A stretch of DNA of 8,060 nucleotides from Brevundimonas sp. (GTDB lineage Bacteria > Pseudomonadota > Alphaproteobacteria > Caulobacterales > Caulobacteraceae): the NCBI RefSeq assembly GCF_031082345.1, contig NZ_JAVHLH010000124.1, forward strand, positions 1 to 8,060. The letters run 5' to 3'. The number at the start of each line of letters is the position of its first letter. Position 1 is the first letter of the stretch. The notes beneath the pieces were generated by a model. That model was given only the letters and a program-made list of their open reading frames with translations. It searched no databases and was not told the origin of the DNA. Of the stretch, positions 6,153-8,060 are shown piece after piece. The position numbers and the translations under genes were made by a program.

Positions 6153-6157
6153 TAGAC

Positions 6158-6808
6158 ATGACCTACACCGTCTATGGCGCCGCCGGTTCGGGCTCGGTCC
6201 CGGTCGAGGCGGCGCTGACCCTGATCGGGGCGCCGTTCGAGGTGGTCGAGGCGGTCACCTGGGAGGGCGAGGCCGAGCGCAACAAGGTCGCCGCGGTCAA
6301 TCCGATGCGGCAGATCCCGGCCCTGGTCACGCCAGAGGGCGAGACCCTGACCGAAAGCGCGGCGATCCTGATCTGGCTGGCCGAACAGCATCCGGAGGCG
6401 GCGCTGGGGCCGGAACCGTGCGACCCGCGGCGCGGCCAGTTCCTGCGCTGGATGACCTTCATCCCGGCGGCGATCTATTCGATGTACTGGGTCCGCGATG
6501 AGCCCTCGCGGCTGGGCGGGGACGATCCGGCGGCGCAGGCGACGATCCGGGCGCGCACGGCCGAGCGGATCGCCGAATGCTGGGCGCGGATGGAGAGCCA
6601 GATCACGCCGGATCGTTTCCTGCTGGGGCCGGAGCTGACGGTGCTGGACCTGTATGTCGCCGTGGCCAGCCGCTGGACCCCGCACCGGGCCCGGTTCCAC
6701 GAGGTCGCCCCGCGCATGGGGGAGGTCGTGCGGCGGGTCGACGCCCTGGCGGAACTGCGGGCGTTCTGGCCCCGGCGGTTTCCGTTCGAGGGGAATTACG
6801 AGGGCTAG
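6158..6808 (+). CDS. glutathione S-transferase family protein
   Basis: A 216-residue cytosolic protein of standard GST length. The N-terminal thioredoxin-like domain (about 1-75) starts TYTVYGAAGSGS and contains NPMRQIPAL (48-56) with the cis-Pro at 54, then the glutathione-contacting ESAAI (66-70) and a LAEQHP helix end. The all-helical C-terminal domain carries LGPELTVLDLYVAV (156-169), whose Asp164 fits the conserved N-capping box of GSTs. The catalytic residue is probably a Ser near the start (Ser11 or Ser13); the Cys of beta-class enzymes is absent there. Substrate is unknown; members conjugate glutathione to electrophiles or act as thiol reductases. The gene diverges from nrdB and converges, 10 bp apart, on the hybrid kinase. 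Confidence 0.88.
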   Translation: MTYTVYGAAGSGSVPVEAALTLIGAPFEVVEAVTWEGEAERNKVAAVNPMRQIPALVTPEGETLTESAAILIWLAEQHPEAALGPEPCDPRRGQFLRWMTFIPAAIYSMYWVRDEPSRLGGDDPAAQATIRARTAERIAECWARMESQITPDRFLLGPELTVLDLYVAVASRWTPHRARFHEVAPRMGEVVRRVDALAELRAFWPRRFPFEGNYEG

Positions 6809-6809
6809 T

Positions 6810-6849
6810 CCCGGCCCCTCAGGCCGCTTCGGCCTGAACCTCGGCCGGG
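6810..6849. terminator. nested hairpin between convergent GST and hybrid kinase genes
   Basis: An inner perfect stem TCAGGCCG (6819-6826) / CGGCCTGA (6830-6837) with loop CTT is enclosed by an outer stem CCCGGCC (6810-6816) / GGCCGGG (6843-6849). The left inner arm begins with the stop codon of the kinase gene (6819-6821, minus strand), and the outer arm starts 2 bp after the GST stop. This geometry suits a compact bidirectional terminator, although there is no T-run on either side. Confidence 0.6.
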
Positions 6850-8060
6850 GGCAGATCGCCGGCCAGGGCGCGGGAGACGATGGCGAACAGGGCGGCCTGG
6901 CTGACCGGCTTGGCCAGATGGGCGTTCATGCCGGCGCCGAGGCAGCGGACAACGTCCTCCGGCATGGCGTCGGCGGTCATGGCGACCACCGGGACGGCGC
7001 CCCGGGCGTCGGGCAGGGCGCGGATGCGGCGGGTGGCTTCCAGCCCATCCATGCGCGGCATGCGCACGTCCATCAGCACCAGGTCGAGGACCCCGGCGGC
7101 GGCGGCGTCCACGGCCTCGTGTCCGTCGCAGGCTTCGACCACCTCGCAGCCGAAGGCCTGAACCATGATGCGGGCGACCTCGCGATTGACCGGGTGATCG
7201 TCGACGACCAGCACGCGCGGCGTGCGGGGCGTCCCGTTCGGGGCCGAATCCTCCGTCGGCGTGACGGCGGGAGCGGGCTGGACCGGCGGGGCGGCTTCGG
7301 CGGGCGCGTCCGCGGCCCGGGCCAACGGCAGGTGGAGGGTGAAGGTCGAGCCCTCGCCGGGGCGGCTGTCGACCTCGATCCGGCCGCCGAGGCGGTGAAC
7401 GTGGCGCGCCGCCAGCGCCAGGCCGAGGCCGACGCCGTCGTGCAGGCGGGTGGTCGAGGCGTCGGCCTGGGAGAAGGCCTCGAACAGTTCCGCATGGTGG
7501 TCGGGTTCGATGCCGCAGCCGGTGTCCGAGACGCGGATGACGATGCCCTCCCCGGCGCGGTCGAGGCGGACGGTGACGCCGCCCTCTGTGGTGAATTTCA
7601 CCGCATTGGCGATCAGCGGACAGAGGGCCTGACGCAGGGCGCGGCTGTCGCAGTCGAAGCGCGAACGCGCCGGCAAGCGATCGTCGATGGTCAGGCTCAG
7701 CCCCATGGCTTCGGCGGCGACGCGGCTGGGGCCCATGGCTTCGCGGGCGACGGCGGCGAGATCCAGCGGCTCGGGCGAGACGGCATGCTCGCCGCGAGCG
7801 AAGTCGAGGATGTCCTCGACCAGGATCAGCAGGCCGTTGCTGGACTCGCGAATCTGGCGGGCCTGACGCAGGGCCTCCTCGTCCAGATCGGAGCGGCTGG
7901 CCAGCAGGTCGGCGAAGCCGGCCACGCCGTTCAGCGGCGTGCGCATCTCGTGGCTCATCATGGCCAGGAAGCGGGAGCGGGCGGCGGCGGCGTTCTCGGC
8001 CACGCGGCGGGCCTCCTGGGCGGCGGCGGTGCGGGCGCGGAGCCGGGTCTCGAGCCGGCG
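6819..8060 (-). CDS. hybrid sensor histidine kinase/response regulator, N-terminus outside the window
   Basis: The last 413 residues are visible and the frame stays open to base 8060, so the gene starts beyond the window; the in-frame GTG at 8001-8003 lies inside the helical linker and is not the start. Counting from the first visible residue: a charged Ala/Arg/Glu coiled-coil linker (1-30), HisKA domain with His37 in MMSHEMRTPLNG, ATPase domain with N box NAVKFT (152-157), G1 DTGCGI (179-184), F box LFEAF (192-196) and G2 GVGLGLAL (209-216), a Pro/Ala-rich linker (about 248-280), then a receiver domain with acidic pair Asp287/Asp288, phosphoacceptor Asp331, Thr362 and Lys384. All key residues are intact. 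The receiver after the kinase implies intramolecular transfer and a downstream phosphotransferase elsewhere. Sensory input cannot be judged from the visible part. Confidence 0.93.
   Translation of the reverse strand, partial: RRLETRLRARTAAAQEARRVAENAAAARSRFLAMMSHEMRTPLNGVAGFADLLASRSDLDEEALRQARQIRESSNGLLILVEDILDFARGEHAVSPEPLDLAAVAREAMGPSRVAAEAMGLSLTIDDRLPARSRFDCDSRALRQALCPLIANAVKFTTEGGVTVRLDRAGEGIVIRVSDTGCGIEPDHHAELFEAFSQADASTTRLHDGVGLGLALAARHVHRLGGRIEVDSRPGEGSTFTLHLPLARAADAPAEAAPPVQPAPAVTPTEDSAPNGTPRTPRVLVVDDHPVNREVARIMVQAFGCEVVEACDGHEAVDAAAAGVLDLVLMDVRMPRMDGLEATRRIRALPDARGAVPVVAMTADAMPEDVVRCLGAGMNAHLAKPVSQAALFAIVSRALAGDLPPAEVQAEAA

Larger units (their letters stand above)
5900..6157. promoter_or_regulatory. 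divergent intergenic region between nrdB and the GST gene
   Basis: These 258 bp hold no credible gene and should carry promoters for both flanking genes. The AT-richest part is about 5970-6015. Visible items are a direct repeat ATTGCG (5973-5978 and 5984-5989, 11 bp apart, about one helical turn), a GANTC site (GAATC, 5918-5922) about 20 bp before the nrdB start, a second direct repeat ATCTCGCG (6103-6110 and 6115-6122), and a long hairpin at 6062-6099. No convincing -35/-10 pair for nrdB could be picked by eye. Confidence 0.55.

Noticed and set aside
5900..6700. N-terminal extension of nrdB reaching 6700
   Set aside because: It would run antisense through the GST gene and add a long stretch unlike any R2 protein; the homologous protein starts at 5899.
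8001..8003. GTG as the start of the hybrid kinase
   Set aside because: Coding continues upstream in frame to the window edge as a charged helical linker, and a kinase beginning within 20 residues of the HisKA His motif without any input domain is unlikely.

Overview
The window is strongly GC-rich, uses G/C-ending codons throughout, and is packed with genes on both strands. Gene content and protein style (class Ia-type NrdB, several histidine kinases, a TVP38-type membrane protein, a Tat-type molybdenum lipoprotein with a b-type cytochrome) point to an alphaproteobacterium. Caulobacterales, for example Brevundimonas or Caulobacter, is the most likely home, but that placement is inferred from protein style and not proven. 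It reads as ordinary chromosome: no insertion sequence, phage gene, tRNA, rRNA or CRISPR array is visible.

Left part (1-1088). A minus-strand pair lies at the edge: rpmH (ribosomal protein L34), driven by a near-consensus promoter at 311-339, is followed 26 bp downstream by the first 28 codons of a MurC-like Mur ligase that runs out of the window. Divergent to it, a TVP38/TMEM64 (VTT-domain) membrane protein starts at 366.

Middle plus-strand block (366-4810). The VTT protein is followed 40 bp later by a two-TM HAMP sensor histidine kinase with no response regulator nearby. Next come a small secreted Ala/Glu-rich helical protein with a striking seven-residue Trp/Cys ladder, and then a translationally coupled pair (ATGA overlap) of a membrane cytochrome b561-type subunit and a sulfite-oxidase-fold molybdopterin lipoprotein. 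The last two very probably form one periplasm-facing redox complex.

Right part (4853-8060). nrdB (ribonucleotide reductase small subunit, all metal ligands and the radical Tyr present) lies on the minus strand, convergent with the molybdoenzyme gene and without nrdA beside it. A 258-bp divergent intergenic region separates it from a plus-strand glutathione S-transferase family gene. That gene converges, 10 bp apart, on the 3' end of a minus-strand hybrid histidine kinase whose N-terminus is outside the window. Both convergent junctions carry a GC-rich hairpin that contains the stop codon of the minus-strand gene.

No clearly new multi-gene system is evident. The least ordinary items are the Trp/Cys heptad protein, the uncharacterised molybdoenzyme/cytochrome pair, the stop-codon-embedded hairpins, and rpmH being followed by a Mur ligase instead of rnpA.
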